Shown here one piece after another: positions 49,115-57,689 of a stretch of DNA of 64,000 nt. Within the stretch, counting starts at the first letter, position 1, and every line of letters starts with the position of its first letter. The notes under the pieces were generated by a model. That model searched no databases. It was not told the DNA's origin and was given only the letters and a program-made list of their open reading frames with translations. Made by a program: the position numbers and the translations under genes. This DNA is from DATLXU01 sp035575515 (lineage in GTDB: Bacteria > Acidobacteriota > Blastocatellia > UBA7656). The stretch spans positions 1 to 64,000 of the forward strand of contig DATLXU010000108.1 in assembly GCA_035575515.1 (NCBI GenBank), in the 5' to 3' direction.

Positions 49115-51004
49115 TCACCTCAAATCCTTTACGCCTGTGATGAACCAGCGATTGCCGGTTTTCTTGAGCCACACGCGCTCGACGGTCGACCCTGACCACA
49201 CTTGAGCGCCATCGAAGTCCCATCGCTTTTCAAACGTCGCAATGGCTTCCTCGCCTGATGGGTCAACTCTCACTTCTATAGGGCCTGTGCTGATCGCGAG
49301 CTTCGAGTAGCGCGATAAAGCGTCCGCGATTTCTGCTCGCGCGACGCTGCGGTCAACATTGTTCTTCAAAAAGTATGTGTGGAGCGTCGGCGCGTAGTAC
49401 TGCATGTGCGCGTTCACGTTTCGAGTTTCGAGCGAAGCAATCCATCCGCCGATTGTTGAAGTCACCTCATCGCGCACTTTGCCAGTGTCAACCTGCGTCG
49501 TAGCATCTGATGGCTCGACAGGCGATGTGACTTCTGTATTGTCAGTTTGTTGATTCAATTGCGAACCGGCGTTTGAGTTTGCCGCTGCCGTTTGATTATC
49601 GCGCGCAAGCTGATTGCTCTGCGCAACTTGCGGCGTTGACCGATTACTTAAAACCGCAAACGCGACGAAGCCGATGATTGCAGACAAAACGAAGAGGCTA
49701 ATCATCAGAGTCACGTTGCCCCTTCGCTTTTCGGGACGAGTATCCCGCGAGGTTATTCGCGATGGTCTTGTGCTTCGCATTGCGCGCGCGTCTTCAATCA
49801 ACGAGCGAGATTTACCTGCGCTTGTTGCGGGATAATCGGGCGCTTGCGGATGAGGCTCGTCGGGCATCGTGTCGTAGAGGTCGCGCTCATCATAATCTTC
49901 CAATGTGCCATCCAGCGCGGCTGAATCTTCGCGCTCGTCGGCGCGTCGCCGCACGATGGTTTCTTCATCCTCAACGTCCGTAGCATCGCCTGCCTCACGA
50001 AAATCATCGAGCGGCACGCTGAAGCGCGAGCGTGACTGAAAGCCTGTGGTTTCGCCGCGCGAAAGATTTTCAATTCCTGCAGCCTGCTCGAATTCGCGCG
50101 CGAACTTCATCGCGCTCTGCGGGCGGCGGTCGGGATTTTTCTCAAGCGCGCGCATCACGACAGCTTCGACTTCTGGCGAGATATCAGGCCGTTTATCTCT
50201 GAGCGGCGCGGGCGGCTCGGCTACGTGAGCCATCAGCAACCGCGTTGATGACGATGCTTCAAACGGCGCGTCACCCGTTAGCATTTCATAGACGACAACG
50301 CCGAGCGAATAAATATCGCTGCGCGCGTCGACCTCTTTCTCTTCGCATTGCTCAGGCGACATATAACGCGGCGTGCCGATGATGAAGTTCGCTCCTGTGA
50401 GCGACGCCCGGCGGTTCACGTCTTCCTGAATCTTCGCGACACCGAAGTCGACCACTTCGACCCAATCTCTTCCTTCAAGCTCTGAAATTATTATGTTGTC
50501 AGGTTTGATGTCACGATGAATCACGCCGACAGAGTGCGCCGCTTCGAGCGCGCTGCAAACCTGATGAAGAATGCCTGCGACTCGTTCGACCGATAGCGCG
50601 CCGTGCTCGCGAAGCACTTCGCGCAAGCTGCAGCCTTCGACAAGCTCCATCACCAGAAAAGGCGTGTTGTCGCGGCCAATGCCGTAATCGGTGACGTTGA
50701 TGGCATGAGGATGGCGCACGCGGCTCGCGGCGCGGGCTTCCTGCTCGAACCGCTGCGCGATCCTTGGATCGGCGGCAAGCTCAGGTTTCAGAATCTTGAT
50801 GGCGACTTCTTTCTCCATCGCGATGTGCCGCGCTCGATAAACGTCGCACATTCCGCCTGAGCCGAGCAGTTCTTCGACCAGATATTTCTCCGCAAGCGTT
50901 GCGCCTGTGAGCCTGCCTCGATAGCCATTCGCGCTCGCGCCGCATTGTGGGCATCGCTCGCTGACCAATGGCACAGGCGAGCCGCAGTTAGTGCAAATCT
51001 TCAT
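49115..51004 (-). CDS. Membrane Ser/Thr protein kinase with zinc ribbon and NTF2-like tail
   Basis: About 629 residues. An N-terminal zinc ribbon (MKICTNCGSPVPLVSERCPQ) is followed by a Hanks-type kinase domain (about 35-300): LLGSGGMCDVYRARH as the Gly loop, EVAIKIL with the Lys, GVIHRDIKPDNIIISELEGR as the catalytic loop and EVVDFGVAKIQ. One membrane helix (VTLMISLFVLSAIIGFVAFA) separates it from a periplasmic SnoaL/NTF2-like domain with AHMQYYAPTLHTYFLKNNVD. ATG 51004 is chosen; the extension to 51043 adds 13 residues before the zinc ribbon. It is divergent from the beta-lactamase-like gene. Confidence 0.88.
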   Translation of the reverse strand: MKICTNCGSPVPLVSERCPQCGASANGYRGRLTGATLAEKYLVEELLGSGGMCDVYRARHIAMEKEVAIKILKPELAADPRIAQRFEQEARAASRVRHPHAINVTDYGIGRDNTPFLVMELVEGCSLREVLREHGALSVERVAGILHQVCSALEAAHSVGVIHRDIKPDNIIISELEGRDWVEVVDFGVAKIQEDVNRRASLTGANFIIGTPRYMSPEQCEEKEVDARSDIYSLGVVVYEMLTGDAPFEASSSTRLLMAHVAEPPAPLRDKRPDISPEVEAVVMRALEKNPDRRPQSAMKFAREFEQAAGIENLSRGETTGFQSRSRFSVPLDDFREAGDATDVEDEETIVRRRADEREDSAALDGTLEDYDERDLYDTMPDEPHPQAPDYPATSAGKSRSLIEDARAMRSTRPSRITSRDTRPEKRRGNVTLMISLFVLSAIIGFVAFAVLSNRSTPQVAQSNQLARDNQTAAANSNAGSQLNQQTDNTEVTSPVEPSDATTQVDTGKVRDEVTSTIGGWIASLETRNVNAHMQYYAPTLHTYFLKNNVDRSVARAEIADALSRYSKLAISTGPIEVRVDPSGEEAIATFEKRWDFDGAQVWSGSTVERVWLKKTGNRWFITGVKDLR

Positions 51005-51222
51005 TTGCAAAAATCCCGCTTCTATTTCGACGACAGCCCGCAAGCGCCCGAAAACATCGCCGTTGAAGAATCAACCGCTACCTTCATTTTATCAGCAGCC
51101 ATTCACGTTACTCCACTCAATGAGCGAACAACTTGTGCGCGCGCGCACAAGCTGTATAGAATCTGCCTCCTACGGATGCCGATTCACTCAGCGCATTCTA
51201 ATCTCAACCGATGGAGACAATG

Positions 51223-52113
51223 ATGCTAATTGTTCGACGATACATCTGCGCGGCGATGATTCTGCTGATCGCCTCAATGAGCGCAATTGCACAGAATAAT
51301 TCATCGCTCGATTCGCGCATTCGCGCTGAGATTGCCCAGTTCAAAGGCAAGGTGAGCCTCTTCGCCAAAAACCTCGACACCGGCGCGACCTGCGAATACG
51401 GCGCGGATGATCGAGTGCGCACAGCAAGCACAATCAAGGTACCGATCATGGTCGAAGCGTTCGCGCGCGTCGCCGAAGGCAAAGCGAAATGGACCGATAT
51501 GCTTGTGCTTACAAAGGCAGCGCGAACATCAGGCTCAGGCGTGTTGAATGAATTATCCGATGGGCTGCGCCTCACGCTGCGCGACGCTGTGACGCTTATG
51601 ATTATCGTGAGCGATAACGTCGCGACGAACATGGTCCTAGACGCTCTAACGACTGACGCAGTGAACGCGCGAATGGATGCGCTCGGACTCAAGCAGACGC
51701 GAGTGCTGCGCCGCGTCGGCGGAGGCGGAACGAGCCGTGCCGGCGAAGACCCTGCGAATAAACCGTTCGGGCTTGGCGTTACGACTCCGCGCGAGATGGT
51801 GACGCTGCTTGAAAAGATCGAGCGGGGCGAAGTCGTCAGCCCCGCCGCGTCGAAAGAGATGATTTCGATAATGAAGCGCGAGCAGTACGACGAAGGGATT
51901 GGCCGTACGCTGCCAGGCCTTGAGAAGGCGACTAAAGTCGGCGCGCTCGATAAACTCAGAAGCGACGTTGGCATCGTTTATACGAAGCGCGGGCGAATAG
52001 CGATGGCGATAACGGTTGACGATATGCCCGAAGTCATCTGGACTGTGGATAATCCAGGTTATCTTTTGATCTCGCGGCTCTCGGCGCTGTTGATTGACGG
52101 GCTTGGCAAGTGA
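51223..52113 (+). CDS. Class A beta-lactamase-like serine hydrolase
   Basis: 296 residues. The signal peptide ends around SMSAIA-Q. Class A active-site elements are all visible: S69-T-I-K72 (TASTIKVP), S130-D-N132 (VSDNVATN), E175-D-P-A-N179 (the Glu166-x-x-x-Asn170 pattern) and K238-V-G240 in place of the usual KTG/KSG. The length and order match class A enzymes, which hydrolyse beta-lactams through an acyl-Ser intermediate. The Val at the KTG position and distant sequence also fit related non-lactamase serine hydrolases or carboxypeptidases. GGAG lies 6 nt before ATG 51223. It is transcribed divergently from the kinase. Confidence 0.85.
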   Translation: MLIVRRYICAAMILLIASMSAIAQNNSSLDSRIRAEIAQFKGKVSLFAKNLDTGATCEYGADDRVRTASTIKVPIMVEAFARVAEGKAKWTDMLVLTKAARTSGSGVLNELSDGLRLTLRDAVTLMIIVSDNVATNMVLDALTTDAVNARMDALGLKQTRVLRRVGGGGTSRAGEDPANKPFGLGVTTPREMVTLLEKIERGEVVSPAASKEMISIMKREQYDEGIGRTLPGLEKATKVGALDKLRSDVGIVYTKRGRIAMAITVDDMPEVIWTVDNPGYLLISRLSALLIDGLGK

Positions 52114-52122
52114 AAAAAAAGA

Positions 52123-52150
52123 TTGCGCTCCGTAGCATTGATGATATAAT
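52123..52150 (+). promoter_or_regulatory. Extended -10 promoter of the lysozyme-like gene
   Basis: TTGCGC (52123-52128), 16 nt, then TATAAT (52145-52150) preceded by TGA, an extended -10 element. It lies 86 nt before the GTG start at 52237 and just after the stop codon of the previous gene. Confidence 0.6.
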
Positions 52151-52236
52151 GCGGCCCGCCTGAGCTGCTGTGATTTATCTTTCACGGACACCGAAGGCCC
52201 TCATTGCCTCGACAGTTAAGTTGCGGAGCATGACCT

Positions 52237-53016
52237 GTGCCAAAATATACGCCTGAATTGCAACAAGAGTACGACGACCTTTTCTCCTCCTGCGTCATCA
52301 GGCAGGATAAGATGGCCGAAGTCGAAACCTTTGTAAACAAGATCGCGCAGAACAAAGCCCGCTATGAAGAGATCGAGCAGCAGAGCGGCGTGCCATGGTA
52401 TTTCATCGCGGCGATTCATTGTCTGGAGGCGTCGCTCAAATTCGACGCGCACCTTCACAACGGGGACCCGCTCACGGCGCGCACGGTTCATGTGCCCAAA
52501 GGCCGCCCGCCCGGCAATCCGCCGTTCACATGGAAAGAGAGCGCGCTCGACGCCTTGAGCTTCGAAGGGTTCGATTCGTGGACAGACTGGAGCATGCCGG
52601 GCGGACTCTACAAGCTCGAAGGCTACAACGGCTTTGGCTACAGGCCGAAGAACGTCAACTCGCCATACCTGTGGAGCTATTCTAATCACTACACGAGCGG
52701 CAAGTACGTCAAAGACGGCGAATGGGATCCGAATGCAGTGTCTAAGCAATGCGGAGCTGCTGTCTTGTTGCGCCGTATGGCAGACAGAGGAATTATCGCT
52801 GTGGACGCCGCGCCTCAGCCCACCGTGACAGTTTCTGATTTGCAGCCCGTGCCCTACGCGCCGACAGTCATTTCGGATGAGGCGAAACAGTTGCAGAAGA
52901 AGCTGAACACGTTTCCAGGCATCTTGCTTGTCGAAGATGGCAGAGCCGGAAAGAATACATCCGACGCGTTCAAGAAGCTGACGGGAAATTATCTGCCGGG
53001 AGACCCAAGAGCCTAG
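52237..53016 (+). CDS. Lysozyme-like / peptidoglycan-binding protein
   Basis: 259 residues, starting at GTG 52237 behind a good promoter. The N-terminal 190 residues look like a lysozyme-like fold, with EQQSGVPWYFIAAIHCLEAS carrying a possible catalytic Glu (the IHxLE pattern), then LKFDAHLHNGDPLTARTVHV, and GFDSWTDWSMPGGLYKLEGY. The C-terminal region (EAKQLQKKLNTFPGI then LLVEDGRAGKNTSDAFKKLT) is a PG_binding_1-like repeat. No signal peptide is visible, so export, if any, is by another route, as with phage or tailocin endolysins. Substrate activity is inferred only. Confidence 0.65.
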   Translation: MPKYTPELQQEYDDLFSSCVIRQDKMAEVETFVNKIAQNKARYEEIEQQSGVPWYFIAAIHCLEASLKFDAHLHNGDPLTARTVHVPKGRPPGNPPFTWKESALDALSFEGFDSWTDWSMPGGLYKLEGYNGFGYRPKNVNSPYLWSYSNHYTSGKYVKDGEWDPNAVSKQCGAAVLLRRMADRGIIAVDAAPQPTVTVSDLQPVPYAPTVISDEAKQLQKKLNTFPGILLVEDGRAGKNTSDAFKKLTGNYLPGDPRA

Positions 53017-53164
53017 AGCGAGTCTCCGAATCACTGTTTGCCGCGAAGCTGAAACGCGAATCGTCTTGCTGCCTTCTTCGCGTCTTCAGCGTGAGCCTGG
53101 ACGTTAAAGCACATTCGTGCGTTGAAGGCTCGCCTTCTGATACCCGCTAAGAGAAGTCGCCGCC

Positions 53165-53193
53165 TTGCGCGGCGATGCATTATCGAGTATAGA
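53165..53193 (+). promoter_or_regulatory. Possible promoter of the S9 peptidase gene
   Basis: TTGCGC (53165-53170), 17 nt, then TATAGA (53188-53193), 32 nt before ATG 53226. Both boxes are only partly consensus. Confidence 0.35.
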
Positions 53194-53225
53194 AATCCTA
53201 TCTAACAAAGAACTCAGAGAACACC

Positions 53226-55220
53226 ATGAAAAAACGATTCGCAATAGTTGTCGCAATCCTGTCTTTGCTCGCGGTCGCAGCGCAGGCAAAGCGCGGACCC
53301 GCGCCCGAAGATCTCTTCGCGCTCAAAGATGTCGGCGACGCGCGCATCTCGCCCGACGGCAGCGCCATCGTTTACACATTGACGGCGATGGACCGCGCGA
53401 AGAATTCTTACACGTCGAACCTGTGGCTCGTTCCGACCGTCGGAGGTCAACCCGCGCAATTGACTGCGGGCGAGTGGAGCGATTCGACTCCGCGATGGTC
53501 GCCCGACGGAAAGAGGATCGCCTTCGCATCGAACCGCAGCGGCAAGTCAGCTTTGTGGACAGTTGACGTTCAAACGCGCGAGCTTCGTAAAGTGGCAGAC
53601 TGGCCGCGCAGCAATTTCTTTCTGTCGAAAGCGGGCGAGATGTTCTGCTGGTCGCCCGATAGTCAACAGATTGCATTCGTCGGAGTTGAGCCGACCGCAA
53701 AGCCCGAATCGAATGACCCGCGAGTGATTACTCGAATCCAATACAAAACGCGCACGTCATTTTCAGATAATCTCCGCTCGCACATCTTCATCGTGACAAT
53801 TTCAGACGGCAGCGTTCGCCAGTTGACGCGCGGGCCATACGACGAGCATTCAATCGCGTGGTCGCCGCGCGGCGATGAGATAGTCTTCTTATCCAACCGC
53901 GAGCAGGACCCCGACGCGAACCTGAATTACGACATCTACGTTGTTGATGTGAAGACCGGGCGCGAGCAGCAAATCACTCAAACCGCAGGCGTGGAGTTTT
54001 CGCCCGTCTGGTCGCCCGATGGCCGCTTCATCGCCTACACGGCGACTAAGCGAAAGCTCACAACAATTGACAGCGTCGCTGAAGATGCTCACGTCTGGGT
54101 GGTCGAGCGCGCGAACGGCATCTCGGTGGAAGTGAGCGCCGCGCTCGACCGTCGCGCAAGCTCGCCGCAGTGGTCAAGCGACAGCCGAACTATCTATTTC
54201 CTCGCGGGCGATCACGGCAAGACGCTTGTGTATCGAGTCGCGCGCGAAGGCGGCGCGGTCACGCCGGTTTTTGACGGCCCTTTTCAAAACGGCTCGCTCA
54301 CGGTTGCGGGCGACCGTCTCGCATTCACGCGAACGGATGAAACCACGCCGCAGGAGATTTTCACAGCGAGCGCATCGGGCAGCGACCTGCGCCAGCTAAC
54401 CGCAATCAACAAAGGCGCGGTTGATGATTTGAGCTTTGTGAAACCAGAAAACATTCGCTTCAAGAGTTTCGATGGAACAGAGATCGAAGGCTGGCTGATG
54501 CGGCCACAGGATTTGCAGCCGGGCAAGAAGGCCCCGATGATTCTAACGATTCACGGCGGGCCGCATGGGATGTACGGTTACGGGTTCAGCCTGACGAATC
54601 AGATTTACACCGCGCGCGGATACGCTGTGCTTTATTTGAACCCGCGCGGCTCAAGCGGGTACGGGCAAAAATTTTCAGACGGCTGCGTGAACAATTGGGG
54701 TGGGAGCGATTATCAGGATTTGATGAAAGGCGTGGATTATGTTCTATCGAAATACGATTGGATTGATGCGAACCGGCTCGGTGTTATGGGCGGAAGCTAT
54801 GGCGGGTTCATGACGAACTGGGTCATCACTCAAACACCACGATTCAAAGTCGCCATCGCATCGGCAAGCGTGAGCAATCTGATTAGCTTCTATGCAACGT
54901 CGCTTTATCAGGATTTGATTCACGCCGAGTTCAACGGGTTCCCGTGGGACAACTACGATTTGCTCTGGAAGTACTCGCCGATTCGCTACGTGAAGAACGT
55001 CACAACGCCAACGATGTTCATTCACGGCGAGCAGGACAACGACGTTCACATCACGCAGGCCGAAGAGATGTACATGGGTTTGAAGCGAAGAGGGGTCGAA
55101 GCCGTATTTGTTCGTTACCCGCGCGAAGGTCATGGCCTACGCGAGCCTCTGCACAGGCTCGATCAAATCACGCGCTCGATAGCGTGGTTTGATCGCTTCA
55201 TCAAGCCGAGCTTGGAGTGA
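53226..55220 (+). CDS. Secreted S9-family prolyl oligopeptidase
   Basis: 664 residues. After a signal peptide (MKKRFAIVVAILSLLAVAAQ) comes a seven-bladed beta-propeller (about 30-370) with WD40/TolB-type repeats (PRWSPDGKRIAFASNRSG, PVWSPDGRFIAYTATKRK). The alpha/beta hydrolase domain has the nucleophile G-G-S524-Y-G-G, D604 (GEQDNDVHI) and H636 (EGHGLREP), plus GGPHGMYGYGFSLTNQIYTA before it. The family cleaves short peptides or acyl-amino acids after Pro or other residues. It is followed by a TPR protein 38 bp downstream, possibly in one transcript. The protein should act in the periplasm. Confidence 0.93.
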   Translation: MKKRFAIVVAILSLLAVAAQAKRGPAPEDLFALKDVGDARISPDGSAIVYTLTAMDRAKNSYTSNLWLVPTVGGQPAQLTAGEWSDSTPRWSPDGKRIAFASNRSGKSALWTVDVQTRELRKVADWPRSNFFLSKAGEMFCWSPDSQQIAFVGVEPTAKPESNDPRVITRIQYKTRTSFSDNLRSHIFIVTISDGSVRQLTRGPYDEHSIAWSPRGDEIVFLSNREQDPDANLNYDIYVVDVKTGREQQITQTAGVEFSPVWSPDGRFIAYTATKRKLTTIDSVAEDAHVWVVERANGISVEVSAALDRRASSPQWSSDSRTIYFLAGDHGKTLVYRVAREGGAVTPVFDGPFQNGSLTVAGDRLAFTRTDETTPQEIFTASASGSDLRQLTAINKGAVDDLSFVKPENIRFKSFDGTEIEGWLMRPQDLQPGKKAPMILTIHGGPHGMYGYGFSLTNQIYTARGYAVLYLNPRGSSGYGQKFSDGCVNNWGGSDYQDLMKGVDYVLSKYDWIDANRLGVMGGSYGGFMTNWVITQTPRFKVAIASASVSNLISFYATSLYQDLIHAEFNGFPWDNYDLLWKYSPIRYVKNVTTPTMFIHGEQDNDVHITQAEEMYMGLKRRGVEAVFVRYPREGHGLREPLHRLDQITRSIAWFDRFIKPSLE

Positions 55221-55258
55221 AACTTGCGCGGCGAAATTAATGACAAAGGACTCATCAA

Positions 55259-57022
55259 GTGGTTTTAAATTGGTTCAATCGCAGTGCTTTCAAACTAATT
55301 GCGCTCGCAGCAACTCTGCTTCTGTGTGCGAACTTTGCTGAGGGGCAGAAGCGTGCCGCGCGCGCAGCCGAAGTCCATTACAATCAAGCCGTGGCGCTGC
55401 TGGAACATCAACAGCTTGATCGCGCAATAGCAGAAATCCAAACCGCAATAAAACTCCATCCGAAATATGCTGACGCTCATAACGTATTGGGACTTGCGCT
55501 CGCGCGAAAAGGCGATCTCATCCACGCGATTGAATCTTTCCGCAAAGCCATCGAGCTTGACTCTTCGCTTTATAAAGCTCATCGCAATCTTGGCCTCGCG
55601 CTCGGTCAATCGGGCGACCTCGCGGGCGCGATTGAGTCTTTGAAAAAATCTGTCGCGCTCAAATCGGATGATGCTGAGACTCGATTGATGCTCGGACTCG
55701 CTTACGAAAACAGAGGCGACGTTGCCCCGGCAATTGCAGAATTGCGGGAGGCGGCGCGACTCGATCCAAAACTGGGCGACGCCCATTTTCATCTAGGCTT
55801 TTTGCTGGGCACGAAGGGACAGTTTCAGGAGGCCATCCCTGAGTTTGAGGCGGCGACGAAGATCAATCCTGATAACGGGCAGGCGCATTACTACTTAGGC
55901 ACGGCGCGATGGTTTGCAGGCGACACCGACGGCGCAATCGCTGCGCTCAAGACGGCGACGCGGCTCAGGCCCGATCACGCCGATTCGTTTTACTATCTGG
56001 CACAGGCGCTCAAGAAATCTAGCGACCTTGAAACGATGGGCGGACCTGCGTCGACGCGAATTGATCCCGCGATGGCCGAGCCACGCCAGACAATGGGCTT
56101 TGCAGTCACCGACAACGAAGAGTTGAATCAAGCAATCGAGGCTTTCAGAACCGTCGTGAAGCTCAAGCCCGATTTCATTCAGGCGTACAACGATCTCGGT
56201 CTGGCGCTCGTTCAGAAGCGCGACCCCGACGGCGCGATTGCAGCATTTAATGCGGCTTTGAAAATTGATCCGAATTATTTAATCGCTCATCACAATCTCG
56301 GAATGGCTTTCATTCAAAAGAGCGACTACGCGGCGGCGATTGCCGAGTATCGGAAGCTCATAGAGCTTGCGCCCGCGAGTGCCGAAGCTCATTACAACTT
56401 GGGCCTCGCGCTCAAGAGCAAAGACCTCTTCGATGAAGCCATTGTTGAACTCAAAAAAGCAATCGCGCTTGAGCCGTCGCTTCAGGAAGCGCACTACACG
56501 CTCGGCGTCATTCTCTTGCAGCAATCGAAGCTCGACGATGCGGCTTCGGAATTTCGCGCCGCTATAAAAACGAAGCCAGATTACGCCGAAGCTCATTACG
56601 CTCTGGGGACCGTCCTGCAACAGCAATCGAACATTGACGGCGCAATTACCGCTTTCCGCGAAGCGTTGAAGTATTCGCCCAACGCGCCTGAGATTCATAA
56701 CTCGCTTGGGACGACGCTTCGCCAGAAGGGTGATATTGAAGCCGCTCGCGCGGAGTTTCAGGAAGCTGCGCGACTTAACAAGCGCAAGTCAGATTTGCAG
56801 GCAGCGATGTTTGCATTCAATACCGGAATGGCGCGGCTGAGGGAAGGGAACCTCGACGCTGCGATTGAGAGATTTGAAACGGCAGCAAAGCTCGCGCCCG
56901 ACAGCTCAGAAGCTCACTATTATCTTGCGAAGGCGCTCGCTCGAAAGGGACAGCGCGAAGCTGCGCAGGCCGCTTACCAAAAAGCAAAACAGCTTAATCC
57001 GCGATTAAAGCCGATTGAATAA
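55259..57022 (+). CDS. Secreted TPR-repeat protein
   Basis: 587 residues, GTG start. The signal peptide (LIALAATLLLCANFAEG) is followed by about 15 TPR units, for example EVHYNQAVALLEHQQLDRAI, AEAHYNLGLALKSKDLFDEA and SSEAHYYLAKALARKGQREA. TPR stacks bind peptide ligands or organise complexes; the partner is unknown, though the S9 peptidase upstream is a candidate. The stretch after residue 255 (SDLETMGGPASTRIDPAMAE) breaks the repeat phase. The gene ends at a perfect palindrome. Confidence 0.85.
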   Translation: MVLNWFNRSAFKLIALAATLLLCANFAEGQKRAARAAEVHYNQAVALLEHQQLDRAIAEIQTAIKLHPKYADAHNVLGLALARKGDLIHAIESFRKAIELDSSLYKAHRNLGLALGQSGDLAGAIESLKKSVALKSDDAETRLMLGLAYENRGDVAPAIAELREAARLDPKLGDAHFHLGFLLGTKGQFQEAIPEFEAATKINPDNGQAHYYLGTARWFAGDTDGAIAALKTATRLRPDHADSFYYLAQALKKSSDLETMGGPASTRIDPAMAEPRQTMGFAVTDNEELNQAIEAFRTVVKLKPDFIQAYNDLGLALVQKRDPDGAIAAFNAALKIDPNYLIAHHNLGMAFIQKSDYAAAIAEYRKLIELAPASAEAHYNLGLALKSKDLFDEAIVELKKAIALEPSLQEAHYTLGVILLQQSKLDDAASEFRAAIKTKPDYAEAHYALGTVLQQQSNIDGAITAFREALKYSPNAPEIHNSLGTTLRQKGDIEAARAEFQEAARLNKRKSDLQAAMFAFNTGMARLREGNLDAAIERFETAAKLAPDSSEAHYYLAKALARKGQREAAQAAYQKAKQLNPRLKPIE

Positions 57023-57073
57023 AACGCTGAATGATGAATGATGAGCGATGGGCTTCATTCATCATTCAGCGTT
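57023..57073. terminator. Perfect palindrome, bidirectional terminator
   Basis: AACGCTGAATGATGAATGA (57023-57041) and its exact complement (57055-57073) give 19-bp arms with a 13-nt loop. The arms contain 7-mers (CTGAATG ATGAATG). It starts at the first base after the TPR gene stop and lies 14 bp from the convergent rhodanese stop. Confidence 0.9.
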
Positions 57074-57087
57074 AGCCACATAACCGC

Positions 57088-57444
57088 CTATTTCGGTTCT
57101 ACGGGACCGCCTTTCTTCACCCACTCATCGAAGCCGCCGTAAAGCGGATGCACGTTTGTATATCCGTGTTCCATCAGTTCTCGCGCCACACTGGCGCTTG
57201 AGGCTTCGTTCGGTCAGGTGCAGTAGGTGATTATCGTGCGGTCGCGCGGAATGCGCGCCAGGTTCTGCGCGACCTCATCTGCGGGCACGCGCACAGCTTC
57301 AGGCAGCTTCGTGTCGGCGTCGGCCCACGCTTTCGGATTGCGCGAGTCGACAAACGTCAGCGACTCTCCGCGATTCATTCGCTCAAGCACTTCCTCTACA
57401 GTCACTCTCGTCGGCTCTTTGGCCTGAACAACATTCGGGTCCAT
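57088..57444 (-). CDS. Rhodanese-domain protein, candidate selenoprotein (in-frame UGA)
   Basis: Read through the UGA at codon 77 (57216-57214), the gene encodes 118 residues with a single rhodanese domain: VTVEEVLERMNRGESLTFVD, SRNPKAWADADTKLPEAVRV, then RTIITYCT-U-PNEASSA, ending at TAG 57088-57090. The motif around the UGA matches rhodaneses with Y-C-x-C-P-N-E-A-S-S-A, in which this position is Cys; so UGA replaces the second Cys of a C-x-C motif. AAGGAGG lies 8 nt before ATG 57444. A hairpin follows the UGA (57180-57202). Without selenocysteine insertion the product would be a 76-residue truncation ending YCT. Alternatives are a recent nonsense mutation or sequencing error. Confidence 0.72.
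57180..57202 (-). promoter_or_regulatory. Candidate bacterial SECIS hairpin
   Basis: On the minus strand, starting 12 nt after the UGA, CTC-AA-GCGCCA is followed by the loop GTG and then TGGCGC-GAG: six paired bases in the upper stem and three in the lower, with an AA bulge on the 5' side. The loop begins with G, 23 nt after the UGA, within the 16-37 nt range known for bacterial SECIS elements, which also favour an early loop G. Confidence 0.6.
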
Positions 57445-57516
57445 CAATTCAACCTCCTTTCCATTCTGTTCATTGTTGCAATAATCAGACCAGCCGGGCT
57501 ACGCGCCCGAATCAAA

Positions 57517-57660
57517 TCATATGCGGTAAATCTCGTAAGCCGCGCCCTTGCTCAGAGAAACAGCGAACAGGTTGCCGTTCGGCCTGTCTTTATATCGGTC
57601 ACTATTCCGAAGTCTCTGCCGATGATGAGACTCTCGCTTTCTGTGAGGGCGTTTGAAAAA
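57517..57660 (-). pseudogene. C-terminal remnant of a PQQ-dependent sugar dehydrogenase-like gene
   Basis: Minus-strand reading gives ALTESESLIIGRDFGIVTDI then KTG; after a one-base loss (GGCC where GGCCC is expected) it continues PNGNLFAVSLSKGAAYEIYR and I-stop. This matches the conserved C-terminal tail of glucose/sorbosone dehydrogenase-type (GSDH) beta-propellers (FGVVTDIKTGPDGNLYVVSL). Nothing of the rest of the gene is present upstream; the kinase gene begins or ends there instead. It is a decayed fragment. Confidence 0.65.
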
Positions 57661-57689
57661 ATAATCGGGTAGGATTATCGAACGCGCAT

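Noticed and set aside
57180..57240. Simple nonsense mutation in the rhodanese gene
   Set aside because: Considered as the alternative. The exact Cys position, intact downstream frame and SECIS-like hairpin make selenocysteine more likely, though not proven.
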